Shown here: piece after piece, positions 1 through 10,030 of the stretch
How positions within the stretch are numbered: position 1 is the stretch's first letter
Layout of the letters: each line of letters opens with the position of its first letter
Source of the DNA: Welwitschia mirabilis
Taxonomy: Eukaryota; Gnetophyta; Gnetopsida; Welwitschiales
DNA: 64,000 bases
NCBI GenBank assembly: GCA_051453625.1
Contig: JBOZIK010000001.1
Span: 150,967,059-151,031,058 of the forward strand
Direction: 5' to 3'
Notes under the pieces: generated by a model
What the model was told of the DNA's origin: nothing
The model's database searches: none
Seen by the model: only the letters and a program-made list of their open reading frames with translations
Translations under genes and position numbers: made by a program

Positions 1-1850
1 TTATGAGACATAAGAATGTATGTAATAGAAGGAAGTAATGCTTCATAAGTATTCCTCCAATGTATTCTAGAATTCATAAGTATTTAAAATATGTAATTAG
101 ATGTATGCAAAACCACAAAATCACACATAGAAAACATTAGCATAAAACAAAACAATCACATTAATCAAACTGAAAGAAATGCATCAACTAAAAGTGCTAT
201 AAAAAAAAACCCTTATAAAGACAACCTATAAGTAAAAATAAAAAGACAACTAGAGAATTACTAAATAACTAGGTCCTAATTATAAGATGAAAAAATATAC
301 TATAATAACTTTTAAAAATCCTAAACAAAATAACTAAGAGAAAAGATAATGAAAATGGATAATTAGGAATATGTAGAAGATTTTCTTACCTACCCAAAAT
401 TCATCCCTAGTAAAGTCCTTTGGAATAAATTATAAAATCACCTAATAAGAATGCATGATATAATGTAAAAAATCATAAAGTTCCACTCAAATAGCAATAA
501 TTATGATGATGTAAGTATGTCTAATATTATCAAAAAATTATTAATAAGATAAAAAGCTATTAAAATAGAAACTTATAAGCTATCATCTCAAGATAATAAT
601 AAAATCTAGAAAAGTAAAGTGATCATGTTGAAGCACTACAAATTAAAATAATAAGTCTAGAAAATAAGAAAGTCCTCTAATAACCTCAGGAACACAACTG
701 ATCTCATAGACTCTAACTACAATTTTATTCTTACCATGGTGAAGGGAGTGTAACTGCTGTCAAAGGAGTAAGAACCCATACATCATGGTCAATTGACCTC
801 CTAGTGGATTTCCCACAGCTATCATATTACAGTACCAAATGTTCTTCTCGAGAATATTTGCCCTAGTGTGCTTGTAGTAGGACATCGTGGGGGTGATGTT
901 TTAAGATATAACATGAAAGTGCATGGCTTGTTTTTTTTATTTTGTTTCCTTCCTTCCTTTCTTTTTCTTTTTTTCCTTGTTTCTTTGATATATAAATTTC
1001 ACATGACCAAATACTTATAAGGATAAAAGTAAAGTGAGGATATAACTAATAAGGAAGAACATGCTAATTTAACTAATTACCCATAGCATTAAAAGAAAAC
1101 AAAAGAACTAAGACATCTTCCTTCAAAATGAAGTTCATAGAAATATGAATGTCTGAAGATTGGATGAAGCCAATCTTATAATTTAAAATGCCCAAGTAAA
1201 AATATTTACTAATCATAATAACTTCATAAAGTAAAATATTAGTCAAGTTAAAGATGCTCAAGTGATAACATGACATTTATCAAAGAAATTGGCTAAAGAG
1301 AAATTTAGATAATGGTAGGGAAAAAATTCCAACACAAGTTCTTCTATTATGTTCAAGATTAATCAATAGATATTTCAATTATTCTTAACCTTCTATCCAT
1401 TTAGCTTCTTAATTTCCCAAGTGTTTAGGTTGAAATTTTTCATAATACCATTGAAAATGTACTTTTTTCTAAAAGATAAGAACCTAATCATTGAGAAGTT
1501 CAACTAGTTGTATAAAAAGTGCACTCAGGTATTCTATTTTTAAGAAAAAATAAAGATCAAACCAAATGGAAAAAAATTGATGAAACATAAAGGGTATGCA
1601 ATCCTTTCAGAGTAAAATCAATTGAAGATAGAGAAAGTAAAATGATAAAATTTTAATGGCACAATTTTCAAAATTGAAATAAGAGATAAAGAAGTGATAT
1701 ATTTCATTAACAAATAATCTCTTATGACAATAGTAAAAAGCATGAATATCATTACATAATTCATTCAAGGTACTACTCATATAATAAATCCAAGAAATCT
1801 TTAAGGGATTTTGAGAATGTTTCATAAGATGAAGAAGCTCCTAAAAATTT
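1..1850. other. AT-rich intergenic sequence, nothing recognised
   Basis: No coding homology, RNA gene or terminal repeat was recognised on either strand. The short open frames have no recognisable motif. The stretch 720-900 is less AT-rich than its surroundings and keeps some CG dinucleotides, so it may be a piece of a younger repeat, but I could not assign it. A pyrimidine-rich run lies near 930-990. Confidence 0.5.
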
Positions 1851-1908
1851 AATTGAAAGAATGGATTATTATTAAGAAGATAAGGCTTTCCCAGTGTAAA
1901 ATTCCAAG

Positions 1909-3960
1909 CTATCCCAATTCAAACTTTTGAAAATAATAATTATTAAAAGCACCAGATATAGTGGACTTGGTAGAAAAATGGTAATTGTTATTTGGAGGAT
2001 CACATGAATATTTAAACAAAAGAGATTGAGAGATAAGAGAAATAGATTTTTCAAAGTGATGGGTATTATGTAAGTTAAGGAAAGGAACATGGCCTTGAAA
2101 ATTATATGAAGGTATAATTAGAATAGGTGGAGAAAGATTATTATTATTAATGTTAGGAGGTAATGTAAAGATGCAAGTAGAAGTGGAAGCACGAGTGGAG
2201 GGAAGGATGTGATTTGAAATTATACATGAAAGCATTGATGGGAAGAATATAGAAATATGAGTAGAATGAACAAGTCTATTCTCTATGAAGTTTGGATGAA
2301 TCTCTATGTGGCCTTTATTGATTTCAATTTTCTCACTAGTATCCATGTCAATATAAGGTTGGATTATTTCTATACTTTCCTCATCATTGGTTGTAACTAT
2401 ATCTCCCTTATCTTGTTGAAGATTACTTTCATGCTCTAAATGATTGAATTCATCAAAAAAATTATCAAGAGAAATAATATCATCATCTTCATAATTGATT
2501 AAAAGGTTTTTAGTTTTCTCATGATTGGATTCTTCATCTTGATTATCTAACAGTAAATGAAGAGCAAGGATATAATCTAATATCTCAATATCATCCTCTA
2601 ATAAGCGATCATCTTCATCCTAATTGTTGAAATATTGAGTGATGTTATTATTATCTCCTTTTTGCTTATCTCCTAATGAATAGGAAGTTAAATTTTGATT
2701 CATAAATCCATCTTCAAGTTAAAATTAAGAATCATCATCATCAGTGATTTCTAAGTTCTATTCATTTTTCTCAAGGTAGGATAAAGTAGGATAGTTGTAA
2801 GGATGCTGTGTAAAAGATCCTTAAATATGTAAAATAGATTGTTGTAAGTTTTCAACTAATTTCTTCAAGTTCTTATTGGTGTTTTCTTGGTTTTTTGTTA
2901 TTTCACCAATAATTTCTTTTAATGGATCTTTTTCTTTTTCATAGTAGTTAATGGAAGATGGTTCTTCTTGGTAGTAATGCATGAAAGATGATTGGNNNNN
3001 NNNNNNNNNNNNNNNNNNNNNNNNNNNNNNNNNNNNNNNNNNNNNNNNNNNNNNNNNNNNNNNNNNNNNNNNNNNNNNNNNNNNNNNNNNNNNNNNNNNN
3101 NNNNNNNNNNNNNNNNNNNNNNNNNNNNNNNNNNNNNNNNNNNNNNNNNNNNNNNNNNNNNNNNNNNNNNNNNNNNNNNNNNNNNNNNNNNNNNNNNNNN
3201 NNNNNNNNNNNNNNNNNNNNNNNNNNNNNNNNNNNNNNNNNNNNNNNNNNNNNNNNNNNNNNNNNNNNNNNNNNNNNNNNNNNNNNNNNNNNNNNNNNNN
3301 NNNNNNNNNNNNNNNNNNNNNNNNNNNNNNNNNNNNNNNNNNNNNNNNNNNNNNNNNNNNNNNNNNNNNNNNNNNNNNNNNNNNNNNNNNNNNNNNNNNN
3401 NNNNNNNNNNNNNNNNNNNNNNNNNNNNNNNNNNNNNNNNNNNNNNNNNNNNNNNNNNNNNNNNNNNNNNNNNNNNNNNNNNNNNNNNNNNNNNNNNNNN
3501 NNNNNNNNNNNNNNNNNNNNNNNNNNNNNNNNNNNNNNNNNNNNNNNNNNNNNNNNNNNNNNNNNNNNNNNNNNNNNNNNNNNNNNNNNNNNNNNNNNNN
3601 NNNNNNNNNNNNNNNNNNNNNNNNNNNNNNNNNNNNNNNNNNNNNNNNNNNNNNNNNNNNNNNNNNNNNNNNNNNNNNNTTAATGGATCTTTTTCTTTTT
3701 CATAGTAGTTAATGGAAGATGGTTCTTCTTGGTAGTAATGCATGAAAGATGATTGGGATTGAAAAAGATAATTGTAAGAAGTTTATCTAACTGAGTTGAA
3801 ATTCGTAAAATATGGTGAATCTTCATCATTATGTCTATATCAAGTGGGAAAAGGCTAGGGGAAAAATAGGTAGGTTGAAAAGAAGAAGGATTACAATTTC
3901 TATTTGTAACATGATTTTGTAATGATCTCCCTCTTTCTATAAAGATTTCTTAAAGTGTTT
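1909..3960 (-). pseudogene. Decayed long reading frame, unknown protein (possibly retroelement gag-like)
   Basis: Reading leftward from 2982 to 1909 there is one continuous frame broken by only five stops, all TAA or TAG and all plausible Gln-to-stop changes. The first third (about 2982-2830) is charged, rich in Lys, Glu and Asn, and looks coiled-coil-like (KNQENTNKNLKKLVENLQQS). A long acidic Asp/Glu/Asn-rich middle follows, then a more hydrophobic tail (ILIIPSYNFQGHVPF). A coiled coil followed by an acidic stretch recalls the end of some plant gypsy gag proteins, but I found no zinc knuckle or protease motif and do not assign it. The frame crosses the gap at 2996-3679 only if the 77-bp flanking repeat is collapsed; upstream (3757-3960) it becomes more broken. 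A decayed host gene is an alternative. Confidence 0.4.
2919..3756. repeat. 684-N gap bracketed by an exact 77-bp direct repeat (probable unmerged overlap)
   Basis: Bases 2919-2995, directly left of the Ns, are identical to 3680-3756, directly right of them, over all 77 positions. The Ns run 2996-3679. The minus-strand frame on the left is regained on the right only if one copy is dropped together with the Ns. The same 77-bp length recurs at the second large gap, which points to an assembler k-mer overlap. I infer that little or no sequence is missing here. Confidence 0.85.
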
Positions 3961-3976
3961 GTTAGATTATATTTGC
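3960..3976 (+). repeat. Isolated copia LTR 5' terminus
   Basis: The 17 bases TGTTAGATTATATTTGC are identical to 8325-8341, where a copia LTR begins, and similar to the start of the LTR copy at 7371. Here the match ends and the next recognisable feature, 38 bases on, is a gag zinc knuckle. This looks like a deletion scar joining an LTR start to the internal region. A chance match of this length starting exactly at the LTR end is unlikely. Confidence 0.5.
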
Positions 3977-4013
3977 CAATATCATGAAAATAGATAAACC
4001 AAACAAGTAAGTA

Positions 4014-5087
4014 TGTGCCTTTTATGGTAGATTTGGTCATTCTAAATCTTTTTGCAAAGTTAGATAGTTGATGCTTGTTTCTAAAAATGTGAACTCATTA
4101 CATTTAAATTTATTCTTAAGACAAATACAAAACCTAAGTTAAATAAGACTAAGTGGGTTAAAGCTAATAATATCTAAATCTCTGTGACATAGATAGATTG
4201 TAGAGGATCACATTTGAATAGTTAGTATCTAGATAGTGGTTGTTCAATGCATAAGATAGGAGATAAATCAAGCTTTCAAAACTTGAAGAGCATAAATGGA
4301 GAAGAAGTCATGTTTGGAAACAACTAAATAATAAAAATAGAAGGTAAAGGAAGGATCAAAGGAGGTATGTCATCTAACCTCAATAATATACTTTATGTGA
4401 ATGATTTACAACATAATTTACTAAGTGTTAGTCAACTTTATGATAAAGGGCATAGAATAATCTTTGATAAATCGAAATGTATAGTTGAAAATNNNNNNNN
4501 NNNNNNNNNNNNNNNNNNNNNNNNNNNNNNNNNNNNNNNNNNNNNNNNNNNNNNNNNNNNNNNNNNNNNNNNNNNNNNNNNNNNNNNNNNNNNNNNNNNN
4601 NNNNNNNNNNNNNNNNNNNNNNNNNNNNNNNNNNNNNNNNNNNNNNNNNNNNNNNNNNNNNNNNNNNNNNNNNNNNNNNNNNNNNNNNNNNNNNNNNNNN
4701 NNNNNNNNNNNNNNNNNNNNNNNNNNNNNNNNNNNNNNNNNNNNNNNNNNNNNNNNNNNNNNNNNNNNNNNNNNNNNNNNNNNNNNNNNNNNNNNNNNNN
4801 NNNNNNNNNNNNNNNNNNNNNNNNNNNNNNNNNNNNNNNNNNNNNNNNNNNNNNNNNNNNNNNNNNNNNNNNNNNNNNNNNNNNNNNNNNNNNNNNNNNN
4901 NNNNNNNNNNNNNNNNNNNNNNNNNNNNNNNNATTTACTAAGTGTTAGTCAACTTTATGATAAAGGGCATAGAATAATCTTTGATAAATCGAAATGTATA
5001 GTTGAAAATAAGAAAAAAAATGTAGTTATTTCTATTGTAAAACATATTGATAATGCTTATAGATTAGATGTTAAAACTATTAATTAA
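4014..5087 (+). pseudogene. Ty1-copia gag-protease-preintegrase fragment (SIRE-like)
   Basis: Three parts of a copia polyprotein are readable in order. A gag zinc knuckle lies at 4014-4055 (CAFYGRFGHSKSFC), with the second Cys replaced by Tyr. The aspartic protease active site lies at 4226-4243 (YLDSGCSMH), preceded by TAG where the family usually has Trp. The GAG-preintegrase region lies at 4370-4492 and is repeated after the gap (LLSVSQLYDKGHRIIFDKSK). The frame continues through a short charged tail to the stop at 5085-5087. In-frame stops near 4140-4330 show it is dead. Integrase, RT and RNase H do not follow, so the centre of the element is deleted. It lies upstream of a polypurine tract and LTR of the same element type. 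Confidence 0.8.
4416..5009. repeat. 440-N gap bracketed by an exact 77-bp direct repeat (probable unmerged overlap)
   Basis: Bases 4416-4492 are identical to 4933-5009 over 77 positions, with Ns at 4493-4932 between them. Both copies encode the same copia segment (LLSVSQLYDKG...CIVEN), which occurs once in a copia polyprotein. Dropping one copy and the Ns restores a single normal preintegrase segment. A genuine tandem duplication is possible but would have to match the 77-bp length of the other gap by coincidence. Confidence 0.9.
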
Positions 5088-5219
5088 TCAATTCATGTAA
5101 ATCAACATTTTATAAAAGATTTTGATAAAAATAAATGTTATTTTATCAAATCTATTAAAACCCCTAATTCGTGTAATTAATTTAACTTTCATAAAAGTGA
5201 TATAAAGGTTAGTACATTA

Positions 5220-5514
5220 TTCCTTGGTTGATTGTATGGTAATTGATCAGATCTATGATTCGGTCAACCAACTATGGTTGACTAACTAACCTAAAAGCCT
5301 AGTCACCTGAATCCTTTCTAGCACTGTAAACACGCGTCTTGATAGGTCAACTGAATGTTCAAGTGATTGATCGAATCTAATGGATTATAGTGTAGAAGTA
5401 TAGTCGATGGACCCAATTTCTTTCTTAAATCCACCATATTTCCCTTAATCTATAAAAGAAATGGAATCCTAACTTGATTTTATCTTGTTTTAGTACCTTC
5501 AAGCTTTTAGATCT
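5220..5514 (+). promoter_or_regulatory. LTR-like non-coding segment with palindrome and TATA-like box
   Basis: This stretch between the copia fragment and the next reading frame has GTCAACC/GGTTGAC words like those in the copia LTR at 8325-9440. It contains a perfect 8-bp inverted repeat with a 4-base loop (GTCAACCA-acta-TGGTTGAC, 5263-5282). A TATA-like TATAAAAG at 5451-5458 lies 57 bases before the ATG at 5515. I infer an internal promoter-like or untranslated region of the element; nothing shows that it is active. Confidence 0.3.
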
Positions 5515-6640
5515 ATGAGTTTCTTTCTAGATCAAGAGATCTTTCCTGTCGGATCTAATGATTATCTCAATCCTCTTTCTTTAAAGAGTCCTAGAATGGC
5601 TACTAGCTCTTATAGGAGAGGTTTAAAAGAAGGTGCTTCAAGGAAACCTCCCTACTTCTACCAGGGGATGTCTAAAGAAGACATTAACAAGTTCTTTGAA
5701 AAGTTTGAGAAGAAAGACATGTGCCAAAAGTGGTTAATAATCACATATAGTCTCAGAGAACTCAAAGATGTCATCCAATGCTTAAGAGATTAAGATCTAA
5801 ACCATTTCTTGGATGTTTCATGTCTTGCTTATCCTTTTCTTACTAGAATGTTTTATTACAGTGCTTTATACAGTGCTTTATTTAATTGTGATACTAGGAC
5901 TCTAGGAAGCCTTATTTTGGTTAGAAGGGCAAAAGTGATAGTAGGCCTTATTTTAGAGGTAATTAAGCTTATACAAGGAGATTATGAGGTGTTTTAGCCT
6001 CTTAGATACACCATAGAAGATAAGCTAGTAGTACCAGGGAGTTTTGTGGTAGAGTGCATACTTAAAAATACACCTTATCTATTTCTTTGTTGACTTCCAA
6101 ATATTGCTTCATTCATTTAATTTTTACTTAAAATTTTCTTACTTTAGCTGACCATCATGATGAGACCTCTAGCTATAGGGCATATTTGATATATTTAGTA
6201 GGGACTGTGCATTCTATTAATACTCCTAACATAATACTAAAAAATATGGCTTGATAGTTGAACTACCATAGAACTAGGATTCTACCTTACTCTGTGCTTA
6301 TCACTAAAGTCCATCCTCATTTTCATATTAATCTACATCCTTTTTTGAAGACACTTTAGCCTTTTTCATCCATTGGGTGTGCAACTTTGTCTCACATGCA
6401 TATCGTTACTTCTTTGAAGAAATCCCTTCTGAAACCTCAAAAGCAACATCTCTAGATGCGACTCTTTCATATCTGAAATAGATTAACTCTCATACTAGGC
6501 ATATAAAAGAAGCACCCAAACGTAGCTGGATATGACATTATAGATATCTTAATTGAAGGTACAAGCTCTGCTCATACTGGTGAAGATGAAAAAGATTCAG
6601 AGGAGGAATCTAAAGAGGAAGAATCACATTAAACTTTTTT
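5515..6640 (+). pseudogene. Decayed ORF in the env-like position of a SIRE-like copia element
   Basis: An open frame of 92 codons starts at ATG 5515. Frames continue with frameshifts and stops to about 6640 (second open frame 5809-5997). Readable pieces such as EDKLVVPGSFVVE near 6015-6060 and LPYSVLITKVHPHF near 6287-6330 resemble the plant-transposon-protein type of domain found beyond the pol genes of some SIRE-like elements. The end is acidic (DEKDSEEESKEEESH, about 6585-6630). Position supports this: it is followed by GGGGGAGA-type purine tracts and an LTR. The assignment is from recall of the family pattern, not alignment. The alternative is an unrelated captured gene. Confidence 0.35.
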
Positions 6641-7358
6641 GCCTTTCAAATCATGTTATGATGTTCTCTCTTTTGATTTTATTATTAAAAAGAGAGATTT
6701 GTGATTATTTGTGAAATGTTTTAGATTTATGCTTTTGATAAGCACTTTGTATTTTCAGTTAGAATCATTGTAATGGTTTGTCTTTAATAAAATTAGTTAT
6801 ATGTTTATCTTTGCATCATTTTGGTATTCCTAAGTTTGATATTTTTGGAAAAAAATTAAAATTATTATTTCAATTGAAAATAAGCTAAAATCTTTATGTA
6901 AATCAAATTAATGAGTGTTTTCTAATAATATTTTGCATTATCATTTGGTATTGTGTTGTGTCCTCAAAGTGTATCATTTAAATGTGTATTAAATATTTAA
7001 CTTATCATTGTTTACCATTTGGAATCAAGATAGGAGGAGAAAATATGCTTGATATTTTTGCTATATATCTAAATTTTTATTTATTGATAATTGATATCAA
7101 AGGGGGAGAGAAGATTATAATGTACTTTTAAAAGTTTTTCTTAAGATATTGAGATATTTTGTTTTCAAAGTATTTATGTATAAGTATTTAGTTAAAGAGA
7201 GAGAAATGATTTTATTTTACTCTTTGCTTAAATGTGTTTTTTTCTTGATGTAAAGGGGAGTTTTTTTTTTTTTTTTGAATATCTACTTAAAAGTATTTGA
7301 TAAATGAGCTTAAATCATTTAAATTTTTGAAATTAGTTAATTATTTTCCATCAATATT
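6641..7358 (+). other. Non-coding 3' region of the copia element with extra purine tracts
   Basis: No coding similarity was seen. A GGGGGAGAGAAGA tract lies at 7098-7114 and a poly-T run near 7260-7276. Repeated polypurine-like tracts before the 3' LTR are usual in SIRE-like elements. Confidence 0.4.
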
Positions 7359-7369
7359 AAAGGGGAAGA
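7359..7369 (+). promoter_or_regulatory. Polypurine tract of the copia element
   Basis: AAAGGGGAAGA lies directly before a sequence that aligns with the start of the LTR at 8325. It is the expected plus-strand primer for reverse transcription and marks the 3' LTR boundary. Confidence 0.65.
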
Positions 7370-7370
7370 T

Positions 7371-7845
7371 TATTATATTTTATTTGCTAGTTAATGTCAA
7401 ACTAATTTCTCTTATGTAGTGTAAAAATGTTACATTTTATGTATGAGATTGAATTTTGTAGGTAAAAGAATTAGATCAAAATAAAGTAGAAAAACTATTG
7501 AGTTATATTAACCTTCAGTGGAGGTCAATTGGATCCAAAAGGAATTAAGCACACCTAAAGCAGGCACAAGAAAAATGAACTAAACCCAGAGGGGTCAAAT
7601 AGATTCTAAAGGAGTCGACTAACCTATAATCTTAAGAGCTAGTATCCCTGAAGTTAATAAAAAGGGGTTAACTAGATTTGAGAAACTAATAGGCAATAGT
7701 TCCAGACTAAGAGAAAAGGGGTTAATTGGATTTTCATGGGGTCGATCGAACCTGAGAAGCTGATAGTCCATAGTTCTAGACCGAGAGGTAAGAGGTGGAG
7801 CATATCTAGGATGGAGTCGACCAAGCTCTCATGTGGTCGATTAGA
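7371..7845 (+). mobile_element. 3' LTR of the SIRE-like copia element (first part)
   Basis: The sequence aligns, diverged but collinear, with 8325-8810: a start like TGTTAGATTATATTTGC, a shared segment around AAAAATGTTACATTTTATGT, then repeated GTCGAC-containing units. It follows the polypurine tract directly. The copy runs into a 100-N gap at 7846. Sequence after the gap does not match the rest of the LTR, so the remainder is missing or the join is wrong. Confidence 0.7.
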
Positions 7846-7945
7846 NNNNNNNNNNNNNNNNNNNNNNNNNNNNNNNNNNNNNNNNNNNNNNNNNNNNNNN
7901 NNNNNNNNNNNNNNNNNNNNNNNNNNNNNNNNNNNNNNNNNNNNN
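7846..7945. other. Assembly gap (100 N)
   Basis: Exactly 100 Ns, a conventional placeholder length, so the true distance is unknown. The left flank is copia LTR and the right flank is unrelated gypsy-type sequence, so the adjacency is not proven. Confidence 0.9.
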
Positions 7946-8324
7946 TCAAAAAAGGTAGGAATGAAGAGTGCATGCTAAAGTAGTATGAAATCCTAGAAAT
8001 GAACCAATAACTAGAGAAACTTAAAGCCTAGATGTGGTCCCTTAACATAGGATAGTAGCACCTCTTAGAGAGGATGAGTAGTCCTTTGGTAAACTATATG
8101 TAAGTGTTGATGAACTAATACCTAAATCTATTTAAGACTTTAACAAGAGTTTATAAGCTCATTTATGAATAAATGATGACTGACATGGACATAATGATGA
8201 AACCCAAGATAATTCGTTTCACTAATATTTTAGTCCTAAGTTTGTAAAATTGGATTTTCCATGTTTTAATGCTAGGAATGGTATAACTACATAGTTATAC
8301 AAAGTAATGATCAATAATGGTACT
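7946..8324 (+). pseudogene. Gypsy gag N-terminal fragment
   Basis: Near 8229-8320 a frame reads FVKLDFPCFNARNGITT, a stop, then LYKV. This resembles the start of the gag domain of plant gypsy elements (KLDFPRFNG...W...), with the usual Trp replaced by TAG. Upstream sequence to the gap is broken and unassigned. The fragment ends where the copia LTR at 8325 starts, which suggests the LTR inserted into a gypsy gag. I see no continuation beyond the LTR. Confidence 0.5.
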
Positions 8325-9440
8325 TGTTAGATTATATTTGCTAATTAATGTTAAACTAATTTCTTTTGTATAGTGCAAAAATGTTGCATCTTGTATGTAG
8401 ATGAGATTGAGTTTTATAGGTGAAAGAATTAAACCAAACTACACCAGAAAAACTGCTAGGTTATGTCAACCTCTAGTGGGGGTTGATTAGATTCTAAAGG
8501 GATCAACAACACTTGAAGTAGTTACAATAAAAATGAACTAAACCTAGGGGAATCAACTGGATTTTGAAGGGGTTGACCAACTTGTGATCTCAAGATGTAA
8601 TATCCCTAAATCAAATTGAAAGAAGTTGACTAGATTTTTATGCAGTCGACCAACTTTAAAAAATGAACAGGTAATAGTACCAGATCAAGAGAAAAGGGGT
8701 CAAACGGATTATCATGAGGTCAACTGAACATGAGAAGCTAAGAGTTCACAGTTTCAGACTAATAGGCAAGGGGTCGACTAGACCCAGGATGTGGTCGACC
8801 AAGCTATCATGGGGTCAATGAGATTTTTGTGGGTTCGACCAAATAGTGCAGAAAAATAAAATTTTTAAACATTATGTATCCATTACCTAGCGATTACCTA
8901 GCCATTTTTCTAGCCGTCTATAGTAGTTGGAGGCATAATTTATTTGTAATAAACCCTAATAATTGTTTAGTATAAATAGCTATGCTATTGATGACCTAGA
9001 GATATTTTGACACTATTATAATTTGACATAATCTTTGCGAATCTAAAAGATCAGATTGTATTATCATTGGTACATTATTATATTGCTACATAACTGATTG
9101 AGGAGGTCTATCTTTGGTAAAAGGATTTCACTTCGAATTATATCTAAGAGCTTCATCACTGTGATCTATTAGACAAGAGCTCCATTCATTATACTACTCA
9201 CATCCATTGTTTTCAAAGGTTAAAACTTAGCTTGCAAAAGTCCATTGTTAAAGGTTGATACTTAGCCTGCAAAAGTCTATTGATAAGTTGAGACATAGAC
9301 TATAAAAGTCTACTTATAAGGGTTATAGGTGAACCTGGTAAAATTTGTGCAATAACAAATATCTAAGATTAAGCTAGAGAGAAGCTAATCACAAGAGTGG
9401 AGTAAGGTAGTTCTAAAATAACTATAAATCCTACATGCAT
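8325..9440 (+). mobile_element. Copia LTR, second copy (solo or boundary LTR)
   Basis: It begins TGTTAGATTATATTTGC. The first half carries GTCGAC-type units alternating with GGATT/AGATT words (8470-8840). A TATA-like TATAAATAG lies at 8971-8979. The distal part has three short repeats of a CTTAGCCTGCAAAAGTC type (about 9220-9315) and a tail resembling SIRE LTR ends (GAGTGGAGTAAGG near 9396). No primer site follows and the 3' boundary is approximate; it could extend to about 9530. With the copy at 7371 it could be the other LTR of a rearranged element, or a solo LTR inserted in a gypsy gag. Confidence 0.6.
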
Positions 9441-10030
9441 CTAAATTAGTAGTTTATGTTTTTTAGTCTTTTCATTTATTTACTATCAGTTTTCCATTCT
9501 TGTATGTACATTCTTGATTCCATTATTTCTTTATGTAAACTATGCACAGATAGATTTAGTTATCCTTTGGACATAAGTTTTTGAAATAACCTCATGAGTT
9601 ATTAATTCTATTAGTGTGTTTTTACCAATGTCCTCATCATTTTGCAAGTTTCTTCTTCTTTTAGAAAGAAGTTCTACAATAGTTTTTCTATTATTATTTA
9701 TTGAAGCAAATGAGAAGAATGGTATAAGAAAGTTTAGATTCAGGATAGTAAGGAAGACAAGTACACAATAAAGATCAAGGTNNNNNNNNNNACTTAAAAG
9801 ATGCAGGATCATTGTTACTAATTGACTACAAAGAGAAAAGAAAATCTACTTCTGAAATCAAAAAAAAAAAAAAAAAATCTTGGAATTTGCGTACCTATGT
9901 TGTGCATATATGGATTTTTTATTTAAAGTTAAATGATTCTTTTTCTAGTATTTTTGTTAATCAAGTTACTCCACTAACTGATTTTTCATTGTTTTACTAG
10001 AATTCTTTGTATTCCTACATGTACAAATAG
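9441..10030. other. Unassigned AT-rich sequence with a 10-N gap
   Basis: No homology was recognised. A 10-N gap lies at 9782-9791 and a poly-A run near 9862-9876. The open frames on both strands carry no recognisable motif. Confidence 0.4.

Noticed and set aside
1073-1276. 67-codon open frame on the minus strand
   Set aside because: No recognisable domain or family; such frames are expected by chance in AT-rich DNA.
2257-2439. 60-codon plus-strand open frame
   Set aside because: Antisense shadow of the better supported minus-strand frame 2982-1909.
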